This document shows, in pieces, positions 25,249-33,378 of a stretch of DNA of 64,000 nucleotides (within the stretch, counting starts at the first letter, position 1; each line of letters opens with the position of its first letter). The position numbers were made by a program, and so were the translations under genes. Below the pieces are notes generated by a model. That model had not been told where the DNA came from. It searched no databases and was given only the letters and a program-made list of their open reading frames with translations. The stretch spans positions 682,001-746,000 of the forward strand of contig NZ_JAKRKC020000002.1 in NCBI RefSeq assembly GCF_022664455.2. Reading direction: 5' to 3'. The DNA is from Actinomadura luzonensis. Its GTDB lineage: Bacteria > Actinomycetota > Actinomycetes > Streptosporangiales > Streptosporangiaceae.

Positions 25249-26510
25249 TTGCCGGCCACCAGCACCACCAGCACCCCCACCACCACGACACCCGGCACCG
25301 GACCGCTCCGCGTCCGGATGACCGGCCGCCCCGCCGACGAGCCGCACCGCGTCTCGAGCCAGCTCGAGCTGCTGTTCGACCTCACGTTCGTGATCGCGGT
25401 CGCGGCCGTCACCGCCCGCTTCGCCCACGACGTCGCGGACGGGCACGGACTGGCCGGGCTGACGCCGTTCCTCCAGGTGTTCTTCGCGATCTGGTGGGCG
25501 TGGATGAACTTCACCTGGTTCGCCTCCTCCTACGACACCGACGACGTCGCCTACCGGCTGCTGACGATGGTGCAGATGGGCGGCGTGCTGGTGCTCGCCG
25601 TCGGGGTGCCGCCGCGGCCGCGCGGGGCGACCTCGGCGTCGTCACGCTCGGCTACGCGATCATGAGGTCGGCGCTCGTCGCGCAGTGGCTGCGGGCCGGG
25701 ACGGAGGACCGTGCGGGCCGCCGCACCGCCTTCCGGTACGCCGCCGGCATCGGCCTCGCCCAGGTGGCGTGGGTGGCGCGGCACGTCCTGCTCGCGACGG
25801 GCGCGCTGTCGCCGTCCTGGGGGCTGCCGCTCTTCGCCTGCCTGGCGGCCCTGGAGCTGGCCGTGCCGCGCTGGGCCGAACGTGCTCGGCCCACCTCCTG
25901 GCACCCGCACCACATCGCCGAACGCTACGGCCTGTTCACGATCATCCTGCTGGGGGAGGGCGTCCTCGCCACGAGCCGGGGCGTGGAGGGGGCGCTGGCG
26001 GCCGGCGAGATCGTCAGCCCGTTCGTGGTCGTCGCCGTCTCCGGGCTCGTCCTGCTGTTCGCCTGCTGGTGGCTGTACTTCCTGACGCCGGCAGGGGAGG
26101 GGCTGAGCGAGCGCCGGCAGCGCTCCTACCTGTGGGGTTACGGCCATTACGGGGTGTTCGCGGCGCTGGCGGCGCTGGGCGCCGGGCTGGAGGCCGCGGT
26201 CGAGCGGGCCGGGCAGGCCGCGACGGCGTCGCCGCTGACCGGGTATGGGGTCGGGTACGCGGTCGCGGTGCCGGCCGCCGCGTACCTCGTCCTGCTCCAG
26301 GTGGTGCACGCGCTCGTCGCGGCGCGGCCCGTGCTGCGGCCCCGCGTGGCCCTGGGCTGCGCGGCCGGGGTGCTGGCGCTGCCGCTCGCGGCGCCCCTGA
26401 TCGGGGTGGCGGGCGTGACCGCCGGGGTCGCCGCCGGCTGCGTCCTGCCGGTCGCGCTCACGCTCGCGGCGCGCTCCCGTTCCCGGGCCCGCCGGCGGGG
26501 ACGGCGGTGA
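25249..26510 (+). pseudogene. ltrA: LtrA (low temperature requirement A) family protein, frameshifted
   Basis: The N-terminal part (SSQLELLFDLTFVIAVAAV, then MVQMGGVLVLAVGVP) and the C-terminal part (RGDLGVVTLGYAIMRSALVAQWL, then HIAERYGLFTIILLGEGVLA) are both clear LtrA membrane protein, but in different frames. The break falls at 25608-25628, a GC-only stretch; restoring one G after GTGCCG would give GVP-AAAA-RGDLG and one continuous protein of about 420 residues. The start is TTG 25249 with AGGACAGGAG upstream. The gene overlaps the convergent sigma factor by 53 bp. It could be a real mutation or a sequencing error. Confidence 0.82.
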
Positions 26511-27375
26511 GCTTGGCCGGGTTCATCATCCACAACACCTGCTCGATGCCCTCCCGCGACGCCTCGACCGTGAGCACCGTGAACACCTCGCCGTCGCGGC
26601 TGAGCAACGCCGCGGGCTGCCCGTTGACGCTCGCCCACGCCACCTCGACGCCGGCCCAGAAGTGGCCCGCGAACGCCCTGACGTACTTGGCCACCCGCTC
26701 CCTGCCCACCACGGGGAAGCGGGAGGCGCGCACCGCGCCGCCGCCGTCGGAGTAGCTGGTCACGTCCGCCGCGAACAGCTCCTCCAGCGCGCGCAGGTCG
26801 CCGGCGCGGGCGGCGGCGACGAACGCGGTCAGCAGCCTGCGCTGCTCGGCACCGGTCACCGGCTTGCGCCGTTCGCCGAGCAGCCGCTTGCGGGCCCTGC
26901 TGACGAGCTGGCGCACGGCCGGCTCGTTGAGCTGGACGATGGCGGCGATCTCCCGGTAGGAGTACTCGAACGCCTCCCGCAGCACGTACGCCGCCCGCTC
27001 CGTCGGCGACAGCCGCTCCAGCAGGAGCAGGACGGCGAACCCCAGCGCCTCGCCGCGCTCCGCGCCCAGGTAGGGGTCGGCCCCGGTGTCGACCGGCTCG
27101 GGCAGCCACGGGCCGGGGTAGGTCTCGCGGCGGGCGCGGGCGGACTGGGCGGCGTTGATGGCCAGCCGGGTGATCGTGGTGGCGAGGAACGCGGGCGGGT
27201 GCTCCACCGTGGCGCGGTCGTAGGCCTGCCAGCGCAGCCAGACGTCCTGCACGAGGTCCTCGGCCTCGGCGGCGCTGCCCAGCATCCGGTACGCGATCCC
27301 GAACAGCCGCGGCCGCACCTCGGCGAACACCCGCGCGGCCGCGTCCAGGTCGTCCGGGTCGCCCGCCACCGTCAT
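26458..27375 (-). CDS. ECF41-family sigma factor (SigJ type) with SnoaL-like C-terminal domain
   Basis: A 305-residue extracytoplasmic-function sigma factor. Regions 2 and 4 are present (EDLVQDVWLRW; LSPTERAAYVLREAF with YSYREIAAIVQ). The three ECF41 marks follow: WLPEP at 90-94 in the linker, DGGGAV at 210-215, and NPAKL at 285-289 in the fused SnoaL-like domain, which modulates activity in this group in place of a separate anti-sigma factor. GGGAGAGG precedes the ATG. The divergent neighbour is an epimerase-like gene with a matching promoter, the classical ECF41 arrangement. No such promoter precedes this gene itself. Confidence 0.93.
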   Translation of the reverse strand: MTVAGDPDDLDAAARVFAEVRPRLFGIAYRMLGSAAEAEDLVQDVWLRWQAYDRATVEHPPAFLATTITRLAINAAQSARARRETYPGPWLPEPVDTGADPYLGAERGEALGFAVLLLLERLSPTERAAYVLREAFEYSYREIAAIVQLNEPAVRQLVSRARKRLLGERRKPVTGAEQRRLLTAFVAAARAGDLRALEELFAADVTSYSDGGGAVRASRFPVVGRERVAKYVRAFAGHFWAGVEVAWASVNGQPAALLSRDGEVFTVLTVEASREGIEQVLWMMNPAKLTAVPAGGPGNGSAPRA

Positions 27376-27439
27376 CGCCTCTCCCGTTCCCCCGCCGAGC
27401 AGCCACAACAGCCTAGCGGCAGACCCGGTCGCGATAAGT

Positions 27440-27466
27440 TGTCACAGATCCGGGAGGTGTCCTGTC
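27440..27466 (+). promoter_or_regulatory. ECF41-type promoter upstream of the epimerase-like gene
   Basis: TGTCACA (27440-27446), 16 bp, TGTC (27463-27466), about 50 bp before the start codon. It is the expected target of the divergently encoded ECF41 factor. Confidence 0.75.
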
Positions 27467-27516
27467 TGAGCTGGCGACGGGACGCCGGACGGGCGTCCGG
27501 GAAAGGAATCAGGGTC

Positions 27517-28266
27517 ATGAGGATCGTGGTCATCGGTGGCACCGGGCTGATCGGCTCGAAGCTGGTGGCGAAGCTGGGCGAGCACGGGCACGAGGCGGTG
27601 CCGGCCTCGCCGAACACCGGCGTGAACACGCTCACCGGCGAAGGGCTCGCCGACGCCCTGACCGGGGCGCAGGTGGTGGTGGACGTGTCGAACTCGCCGT
27701 CGTTCGAGCGGGAGGCGGTGCTGAGGTTCTTCGACACCTCCACCCGCAACCTGCTGGCAGCCGAGGCGGCGGCGGGGGTGGGCCACCATGTGGCGCTGTC
27801 CGTCGTCGGCACGGAGAAGATGCCGGAGAACGGCTACTTCGCTGCGAAGATCGCCCAGGAGCGGCTGATCGAGCGGTCGGGGATCCCGTTCTCGCTGGTG
27901 CACGCGACGCAGTTCTTCGAGTTCGCCCGGGCCATCGCCGACGAGGCGACGGCCGAGGGGAAGGTGCGCATCGCGCCGGTCCGGTTCCAGCCGATCGCGG
28001 GCGGCGACGTGGCCGAGGCGGTGGGGCGGGCCGCGACCGGGGCGCCGCTGAACGGGCGGGTCGAGGTGGCCGGTCCTGAGCGGTTCCGGATGGACGAGTT
28101 CTTCCGGCAGGCCCTGGCCGCGTGGGGCGACCCGCGCGAGGTCGTCACCGACCCGCGGGCGCGCTACTTCGGCAGCGTGCCGGGCGAGGACACCCTCGTC
28201 CCCGGCGACGACGACGCCGTCCTCGGCACCGTCCGCTACCTCGACTGGCTCAAGACCGCCGCCTAG
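27517..28266 (+). CDS. NmrA/epimerase-like NAD(P)-binding protein (ECF41 target)
   Basis: A 249-residue atypical short-chain dehydrogenase. It begins IVVIGGTGLIGSKLV, the dinucleotide-binding loop, and has GHHVALSVVGTEKM with a downstream YFAAKIAQE, a possible Tyr-x-x-x-Lys pair. ECF41 factors are known to sit beside carboxymuconolactone decarboxylase, oxidoreductase or epimerase genes; this is the epimerase/oxidoreductase type. It is divergent from the sigma gene and probably co-transcribed with the small gene 17 bp downstream. The physiological substrate of these partners is unknown. Confidence 0.87.
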   Translation: MRIVVIGGTGLIGSKLVAKLGEHGHEAVPASPNTGVNTLTGEGLADALTGAQVVVDVSNSPSFEREAVLRFFDTSTRNLLAAEAAAGVGHHVALSVVGTEKMPENGYFAAKIAQERLIERSGIPFSLVHATQFFEFARAIADEATAEGKVRIAPVRFQPIAGGDVAEAVGRAATGAPLNGRVEVAGPERFRMDEFFRQALAAWGDPREVVTDPRARYFGSVPGEDTLVPGDDDAVLGTVRYLDWLKTAA

Positions 28267-28283
28267 ACCTGCCCGGAGGACCT

Positions 28284-28496
28284 GTGAACGACGAGCGTGA
28301 CTTCCTGGCGGGGCTGAGGGCCGAGGTCGAGATCGAGCTGGCCGAGGCCGGCCGGTCGGAGGAGGAGGCCGGGCTGCCGGCCGCCGACTGGCTGTTCGAC
28401 CCGGCGGAGACCGAGCGCGAGGAGATCGGCCTGCGCGGCCTGCTCGGCGCGGTCGAGGCCCTGGAGGGCGGCCTCCACCGCCCGGACGGCGCCTGA
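28284..28496 (+). CDS. Small acidic protein of unknown function
   Basis: A 70-residue, Glu-rich protein (FLAGLRAEVEIELAEAGRSEEEAG and DPAETEREEIG). GTG 28284 has GGAGGA immediately upstream. The 17-bp gap from the epimerase-like gene suggests one ECF41-driven transcript. It has no membrane helix, cysteine pair or known motif. It is likely a mostly helical small protein. Confidence 0.5.
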   Translation: MNDERDFLAGLRAEVEIELAEAGRSEEEAGLPAADWLFDPAETEREEIGLRGLLGAVEALEGGLHRPDGA

Positions 28497-28556
28497 GACG
28501 CCGGGGCGGCCTGCGATCGGTCCCGCCGATCGCCGGCCGTCGCCGCGTTCAGGCCG

Positions 28557-28793
28557 TTCCTGGCGTGGTGCGGCATCGCCGTCGCGGTCGCCGCCTGCCT
28601 GGCCGCGCTGCGGCTTCCCGCGTTGCCGCCCTGGGCGCTCTGCCCCGCCGCGCTGATCACGCGCGCCACCCTGCCCGCCACTCTGACCGCCACCCACCAG
28701 TGGCCGCCGAGGGCCGCGAGCTCACCGACGACGACCTGGACGGCGTCCGCAACAGCTGCCGCTACGGCGCCGGGCTCGCCGTCCCGGCGGTCA
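28557..28793 (+). pseudogene. Possible frameshifted small membrane-protein remnant
   Basis: One frame reads FLAWCGIAVAVAACLAALRL, a membrane-helix-like stretch. A second frame further on reads EGRELTDDDLDGVRNSCRYG, a plausible soluble tail. Both have strong G/C third positions. No good start codon or ribosome site joins them. I could not identify a family, so this is only a candidate. Confidence 0.2.
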
Positions 28794-29684
28794 GAAACCG
28801 GTCAGCACCGGGGCCTGCCCGACCGGGCGCAACATGCCCGGCAGGACGGCGCGCAGCGCGGCGTCCCGCCCCGGCGGCAGGTCGAGGCGGACCGTGAAGA
28901 CCGTCTCGGCGGCCAGCGCGTCGGCGGCCTCCGGCGTCAGCTCCAGCAGCAGCCGGTCGCCGTCCAGCGTCAGCGCCCGCAGCCCCTCGCCGGTGCCGCG
29001 CCCGTCCTGCCGCGCGATCCAGTACCTGTCCTCCAAGGTGGACAGGCAGAACTGCGCGCCCTCCTGGTCGCCGGCCCTCTCGGCCAGGAACAGCATCCGG
29101 TGGCCGTGCTCCTGCTGGTGATCGAACAGCCTCGCCGTCATCCCGGCGGCCGGCGCGTACGAGAGCTCGCCGTCGATCGGCAGCGGCTCCTCCGGGGTGT
29201 CGCGCCAGAAGCCGTAGCGCGCGGCGTAGTCGTCCGCCAGCCCGATGGGCACGGCGGTGGGCAGCGCCGACAGCAGCCAGGCGGGCGGCTCCAGCCGGGC
29301 GAAGGCGGTCAGCTCCGCCAGCGCCGCCGCCGGCGGCACCTCCTCGAACGGCTGCTCGGCGTGGCTCACCCGCCCGCGGTAGCCCCGGCTGCCCGGCGCG
29401 AACTCCAGCTCGCACGTGCACCACGTGCCGGCCCCGGCCAGGTAGGACAGCTCGCGCAGCCGCCGGAAGGGCCCGTCGAGGCCCAGGCCCGCCGCCGGCA
29501 GCTCGCGGCCGTCGCGGGTGATGGCGGTGCGCCCGTGCGCCCCCACCTGGTCATGCCGCATCCCGAGCCGTGACCAGCCCGGCCCGGCCGCGGCGCGCAC
29601 CCGGTCGCCGATCTCCATCCACAGGGCCTGCGCCTCCTCCTGCCGGGAGGAGTAGTGCACGCGGCGGTCGGACGTCATCGTCAT
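28791..29684 (-). CDS. Protein of unknown function (partner of the large upstream protein)
   Basis: A 297-residue soluble protein without a signal peptide. I do not recognise a family. It begins RRVHYSSRQEEAQALWMEIGDRVRAA, has a Cys pair in WCTCELEF and two aromatic-rich segments (EPPAWLLSALP and DDYAARYGFWRD). The start ATG overlaps the stop of the 859-residue gene by 4 bp (ATGA), with AAAGGAA upstream, so the two proteins are made together and probably work together. Confidence 0.6.
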   Translation of the reverse strand: MTMTSDRRVHYSSRQEEAQALWMEIGDRVRAAAGPGWSRLGMRHDQVGAHGRTAITRDGRELPAAGLGLDGPFRRLRELSYLAGAGTWCTCELEFAPGSRGYRGRVSHAEQPFEEVPPAAALAELTAFARLEPPAWLLSALPTAVPIGLADDYAARYGFWRDTPEEPLPIDGELSYAPAAGMTARLFDHQQEHGHRMLFLAERAGDQEGAQFCLSTLEDRYWIARQDGRGTGEGLRALTLDGDRLLLELTPEAADALAAETVFTVRLDLPPGRDAALRAVLPGMLRPVGQAPVLTGF

Positions 29685-32260
29685 CGTTCCTTTCCGGAGG
29701 TCGTCGCGGTGAGGTGGTCGTGCAGGCGGCGGGTCTCGCGCAGCAGGTCGCTGGTCCCCTTGCGGGCGGCCGCCGCGCGCACCTCGGGCAGCTCGCCGCG
29801 GGCGCCGCTCCACTCGGCGGCCGACGCGGCGAGCGCCACGAACCTGGCCAGCCCGTTGTGCGGGCGTTCGCCCGGTCGCGGCAGCAGCACCGGCAGCGCC
29901 GCGGCGGCGATCCGCCACACCTGCTCGTACGCGCCGCCGCGGGCCGCCGCGTCGAGCACGGCGACGACGTCGACCATCCGCACCTCGCCCGCGCTCACCA
30001 GCAGGGCGAGCTGCCGGCCGAGCTCGCGCTCCGGGAGCTCGCCGCGCGCGGCCGTCTCCAGCAGCACCTCCAGCGACTCCGGCATCCTGGGGTCGCCCAG
30101 CACCCGTGCCAGCAGCAGCGCGGACGCCGCCCCGGCCGGGCCCTCGGCGCGCGCCACGGCGAGCGCCTGCTCCGGCCCGACGGGCTCCTCGTTCCAGTGA
30201 CGCCGCAGCACGTACGGGGCCAGGTGCGCCGCCGCGACCTCGCCGTGCGCGGGCAGCATCGACGGCCACCACGCCAGGTGCTCGGGGTCGGCGTGCCGCT
30301 CGGCGTCGCCGAGCATCAGGTCGACCAGCGGCAGCCCGGTGCGGACGCCGCCGCAGGACGGGACCAGGGCGATCGTGTGACGGTGGCCCCGGTCGCGCCA
30401 GTCGTGCTCGGGCCCCTCGTCGCCGCACCGCCACTCCAGCGTCGTCCCGGGCTCGGGGCAGGTCCAGGCGGCCACGATCCGGCCCGCCGGGGAGGTCAGC
30501 CGGGCGGCCCGGGCGGCCGCGCCGGGGTCAGGGATGCGCGGCAGGCGCAGCAGGGCCTGCTGGAGGTCGGCGGCCAGCGGCTTGGCCCCGGCCGCCTCCA
30601 GCACCTCCAGCCGCCGTACCAGCTCGGCCGCGGCCACGTGCCCGGTGTCGTGCGTGGGCGTGGCCAGCAGCAGCGGCGGCAGGCCGCCCTCCTCGACGGC
30701 CCGCAGGACCTCGGCGCCGCGGTGCAGCAGCAGCCGGTGCGGTGCGGCCAGGCGGTGGACGGGCATCATGCGCAGCCAGGCGCGCTGCTCGGGCGCGTCC
30801 CCGAGCAGCGACAGCACGGCGGCGGTCAGCCAGTGGCCGGCCGTCCGCCAGCTCTCCTCGCGGTACTGCCAGTACGTCCACTGGCGGTGCGGCGGCTCCA
30901 GCGCCGCGGCCAGGCCGTCGCGGTCGCGCGCGGCCAGCGTGACGAGCCCGGCCAGCGCGCGTTCCCACCGCTGCCAGCCGCGCACGCCGTCGTCCCATAA
31001 CAGCCGGCGCAGCTCGCCGGGGGTGCCGGGCGGGGGCTCCAGCGGGCGGGCGCGTTCGGCGGCGGGCGGCAGCGGCGGCGGCACGTACGCGGGCGGCGCC
31101 TCGGCCACCACGCCGCCGTCGAAGACCGGCGCGACCCGGCGGCCGAGGTCGGGCGGCAGCAACTCCACGGCCTCGCGGACGGCGGCGCGCCCCTCCTCGC
31201 CCATGCCGCCCACGTGGGCCAGGGCCAGCTCCACGGCCTGCTCCTGCAGCTCGCGCGAGTCGGCGGCGAACGCCCTGGCCAGCGGCGCGGCCACCACGTC
31301 CGCCAGCCGGGGCTCGCGCCGCACCGAGGCGCGCAGCCACGCCAGGCCCGCGCGGACCAGCTTGCGCTCGGCGCGGAACAGCAGCGCCTCCCACGCCTCC
31401 GCGAGATCATCGCCGGTCAGGGGCGCGCCCGCGCGCAGCCGGCGGGTGGCCAGCTCGGCGACCGGGCCGGGCGCGGCGGGCAGCAGCCGCAGGTAGTCGC
31501 GGGCGTGCGCGGCCACCTCGGCGGGGGAGGGGTCGAGTGCTTCGTGCAGGCGTACGAAGAAGCGCAGGTCGATGCCGGTGCCGCCGCGCAGGAAGCGGCT
31601 CAGGCAGCCCCCGGTCAGGGTCTCGCGCTTGACCCGGCCGCTGTCCGCCAGGCCGGGCAGCGCGCGCAGCCAGCCCCGGCGCGGGTCGTTCTCCCACTGC
31701 AGCGCCCGGCCCACCCCTTCGGCCTCGAACAGGCGCGGCAGCAGCTGGTCGAGCAGCGGGTCGTCGCGCAGCCCGGCCGCCGGTGGGGTGCTCACCCAGC
31801 CGGCCACCAGCACGTCGTGCGGCGGCGGCGTGACGCCGGTCTCGCGCAGCAGGGCCAGCGCGAGCGCCATGCCCCGGTCGTCGGCCCTGCGGAGGCGCAG
31901 CACCAGCCGCCCGGCCAGGTCGGCGCGCCAGGCGGCGGGCCGGCCGGCGAGGACGCGCAGCACGAGGTCCACGTCGTTGTCGGCGCCGGCCCAGCGGGGC
32001 GCGTACTCGCGCCGGTACAGCCACGACGCCACCGCCGCCGCGCCGCCCAGGGTGGCCGCGCCCGCCACGCGCAGCACGACGGCGTAGTCGACCAGGCCGT
32101 CGTCCCACCGGTCGAACCGGCCGCGCAGCTCCTTCAGCAGCTCCGGCAGCCGCGCCGCGACCTCCTTGCGGTCGTCCTCGCCGAGGGTCTCCAGCCGCTC
32201 GGTGAGCCGTTCGGCGTGCCGCGCCTCGATCAGCTTCCTGATCTCGCCCCAATGATCCAT
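29681..32260 (-). CDS. Large helical-repeat protein of unknown function (DUF6493-like)
   Basis: An 859-residue soluble protein, rich in Ala, Leu and Arg, with many helix-pair segments (RAAVREAVELLPPDLGRR, then ALAGLVTLAARDRDGLAAALE) that suggest a HEAT-like solenoid. A Pro-rich break near residues 410-430 separates two halves. Overall character recalls the DUF6493 proteins of actinomycetes, a weak recollection rather than a search result. ATG 32260 has no good ribosome site; an in-frame start about ten codons upstream is possible. The 3' end is translationally coupled to the 297-residue gene. Confidence 0.65.
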   Translation of the reverse strand: MDHWGEIRKLIEARHAERLTERLETLGEDDRKEVAARLPELLKELRGRFDRWDDGLVDYAVVLRVAGAATLGGAAAVASWLYRREYAPRWAGADNDVDLVLRVLAGRPAAWRADLAGRLVLRLRRADDRGMALALALLRETGVTPPPHDVLVAGWVSTPPAAGLRDDPLLDQLLPRLFEAEGVGRALQWENDPRRGWLRALPGLADSGRVKRETLTGGCLSRFLRGGTGIDLRFFVRLHEALDPSPAEVAAHARDYLRLLPAAPGPVAELATRRLRAGAPLTGDDLAEAWEALLFRAERKLVRAGLAWLRASVRREPRLADVVAAPLARAFAADSRELQEQAVELALAHVGGMGEEGRAAVREAVELLPPDLGRRVAPVFDGGVVAEAPPAYVPPPLPPAAERARPLEPPPGTPGELRRLLWDDGVRGWQRWERALAGLVTLAARDRDGLAAALEPPHRQWTYWQYREESWRTAGHWLTAAVLSLLGDAPEQRAWLRMMPVHRLAAPHRLLLHRGAEVLRAVEEGGLPPLLLATPTHDTGHVAAAELVRRLEVLEAAGAKPLAADLQQALLRLPRIPDPGAAARAARLTSPAGRIVAAWTCPEPGTTLEWRCGDEGPEHDWRDRGHRHTIALVPSCGGVRTGLPLVDLMLGDAERHADPEHLAWWPSMLPAHGEVAAAHLAPYVLRRHWNEEPVGPEQALAVARAEGPAGAASALLLARVLGDPRMPESLEVLLETAARGELPERELGRQLALLVSAGEVRMVDVVAVLDAAARGGAYEQVWRIAAAALPVLLPRPGERPHNGLARFVALAASAAEWSGARGELPEVRAAAARKGTSDLLRETRRLHDHLTATTSGKER

Positions 32261-32353
32261 GGCGGGGACGGTAACGGCCCCCGCCGACAATTCGGCTCGC
32301 TCGCGCCCCCCGGCCGAGCCGGTGGCGGGCTCCGGCGGGTACGCGGGCCGGCG

Positions 32354-32500
32354 TCAGCGGCCGGGCGGGTTGGACTCACACCAGGTGAACAGGTCGCGGA
32401 CGACGATCTCCTCGCGGGGGCGCGGCGGGACCGGAGGGTCGGCCACGGGCTCGCCCGGGAGCTCGTCGTCGTCGGCGGGGATCAGCGGGTCGCCGTTCAT
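32354..32500 (-). CDS. Small Pro/Glu-rich protein
   Basis: A 48-residue reading frame from ATG 32500 with GTGGAG just upstream. Composition is acidic and proline-rich with a final VRDLFTWCESNPPGR. It lies 93 bp upstream of the large helical-repeat gene on the same strand. There is no recognised family; it could be a short regulatory or tag-like protein, or a chance frame. Confidence 0.4.
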   Translation of the reverse strand: MNGDPLIPADDDELPGEPVADPPVPPRPREEIVVRDLFTWCESNPPGR

Positions 32501-32652
32501 GACTCCACGATGGCGGCCCGCGGAGATCGACCGCAGCCGGACAGGAGGAGTCGGGGGGTGAGTAAGGACACAATGCCGGAAACGACAGCGGCGGCCCCGC
32601 TTCGCGAGCGGACGCCGCCACGTGTGCCGGGCCGGATGCGCGACCGGCCGGA

Positions 32653-32778
32653 TCACCACCAATCCCAGTCGTCCCCCCAGGGGCCGCCCCACCAGCGCCG
32701 GCGCCAGCGGCAGCGGCGGCGGCGCCAGCGGCGGCGGCCGCAGCCCCCTCCTTGGTGGAAGCCCGATCGTCCGGTCAT
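32653..32778 (-). CDS. Arg/Trp-rich micropeptide, 41 residues
   Basis: The peptide has twelve arginines and eight tryptophans, with a core GRRRWRRRRCRWRRRWW followed by a short acidic, Trp-rich tail (GDDWDWW). The ribosome site GGGGAGGA is near perfect, four bases from the ATG, which is the main reason to believe it. Composition is like cationic membrane-active or nucleic-acid-binding peptides. An Arg-rich frame also exists on the opposite strand (ATG 32573, AAGGA upstream), so the coding strand is not certain. I recognise no family. Confidence 0.5.
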   Translation of the reverse strand: MTGRSGFHQGGGCGRRRWRRRRCRWRRRWWGGPWGDDWDWW

Positions 32779-32885
32779 GATGTCCTCCCCTCTCCACCTC
32801 CGACGCTAGTGCGGAAAAGGGGACAGAACGTCCGATATGCGCCTATTTCGCGGTCGTTTGACGGCGATTTCACGACGTAAAGCGC

Positions 32886-33215
32886 TCAGTCCACGAGGTC
32901 CACCGGCGTGCCGCCGGCACGCAGCCCGGCCACCAGCTCCGGGTCGGCCTCCCGGCCCGTCACGAGCAGGTCCACCTCGGCCAGGTCGCACACCGGGGCG
33001 AGCCCCGTACGGCCCAGCTTGGAGGAGTCGGCGAGCACGACGTGCCGCCGGGAGGCGCCCAGCATCTTGCGCTTCATCTCGGCTTCGAGCAGGTTGAGCC
33101 CGGTGACGCCGGCCGCCGGGTGCACGCCGTGGCAGGTCAGGAAGAGCGTGTCGGCGTGGATGCGTTCGAGCATGGGCGCGCCGAGCGGGTCGACCAGCGC
33201 GTGCGTGACGGGGGG
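32886..33215 (-). pseudogene. DeoR-family regulator, C-terminal remnant
   Basis: About 110 residues match the sugar-phosphate sensor end of a DeoR regulator: MLERIHADTLFLTCHGVHP, VTGLNLLEAEMKRKML, VVLADSSKLGR and DLLVTGREADP. The frame can be followed upstream to VTHALVDPLGAPM and then loses similarity. The N-terminal helix-turn-helix and half of the sensor domain are absent. It sits just left of the TTGACA promoter of the permease operon, where a local regulator would be expected, so it is probably a decayed controller of that locus. Confidence 0.72.
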
Positions 33216-33342
33216 TGTGGCTGATGCCGTTGGCGTCGCGAAACCTGGACGTAACGGAATACAAGCATGAGAGTTTCGCTTGCGCCAGATCCAATTTGCG
33301 CTTCCGCAAGTGACCCGCTGGAGCCCGGGATATGATGAGACC

Positions 33343-33373
33343 TTGACAAAATATCGCTAGCTCACATCATTAT
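33343..33373 (+). promoter_or_regulatory. Promoter of the permease operon (copy A of a duplicated element)
   Basis: TTGACA at 33343 and a CATTAT-like -10 at 33368-33373, embedded in a conspicuously AT-rich stretch that ends CACATCATTATT. An almost identical 32-bp element precedes the binding-protein gene at 36699. The expected start point falls on or next to the permease ATG at 33379, so the transcript may be leaderless. Confidence 0.7.
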
Positions 33374-33378
33374 TACCT

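Noticed and set aside
32558..32809. A plus-strand Arg-rich frame opposite the micropeptide.
   Set aside because: Its ribosome site is poorer and composition looks like a shadow, but it is not fully excluded and is mentioned under the micropeptide.
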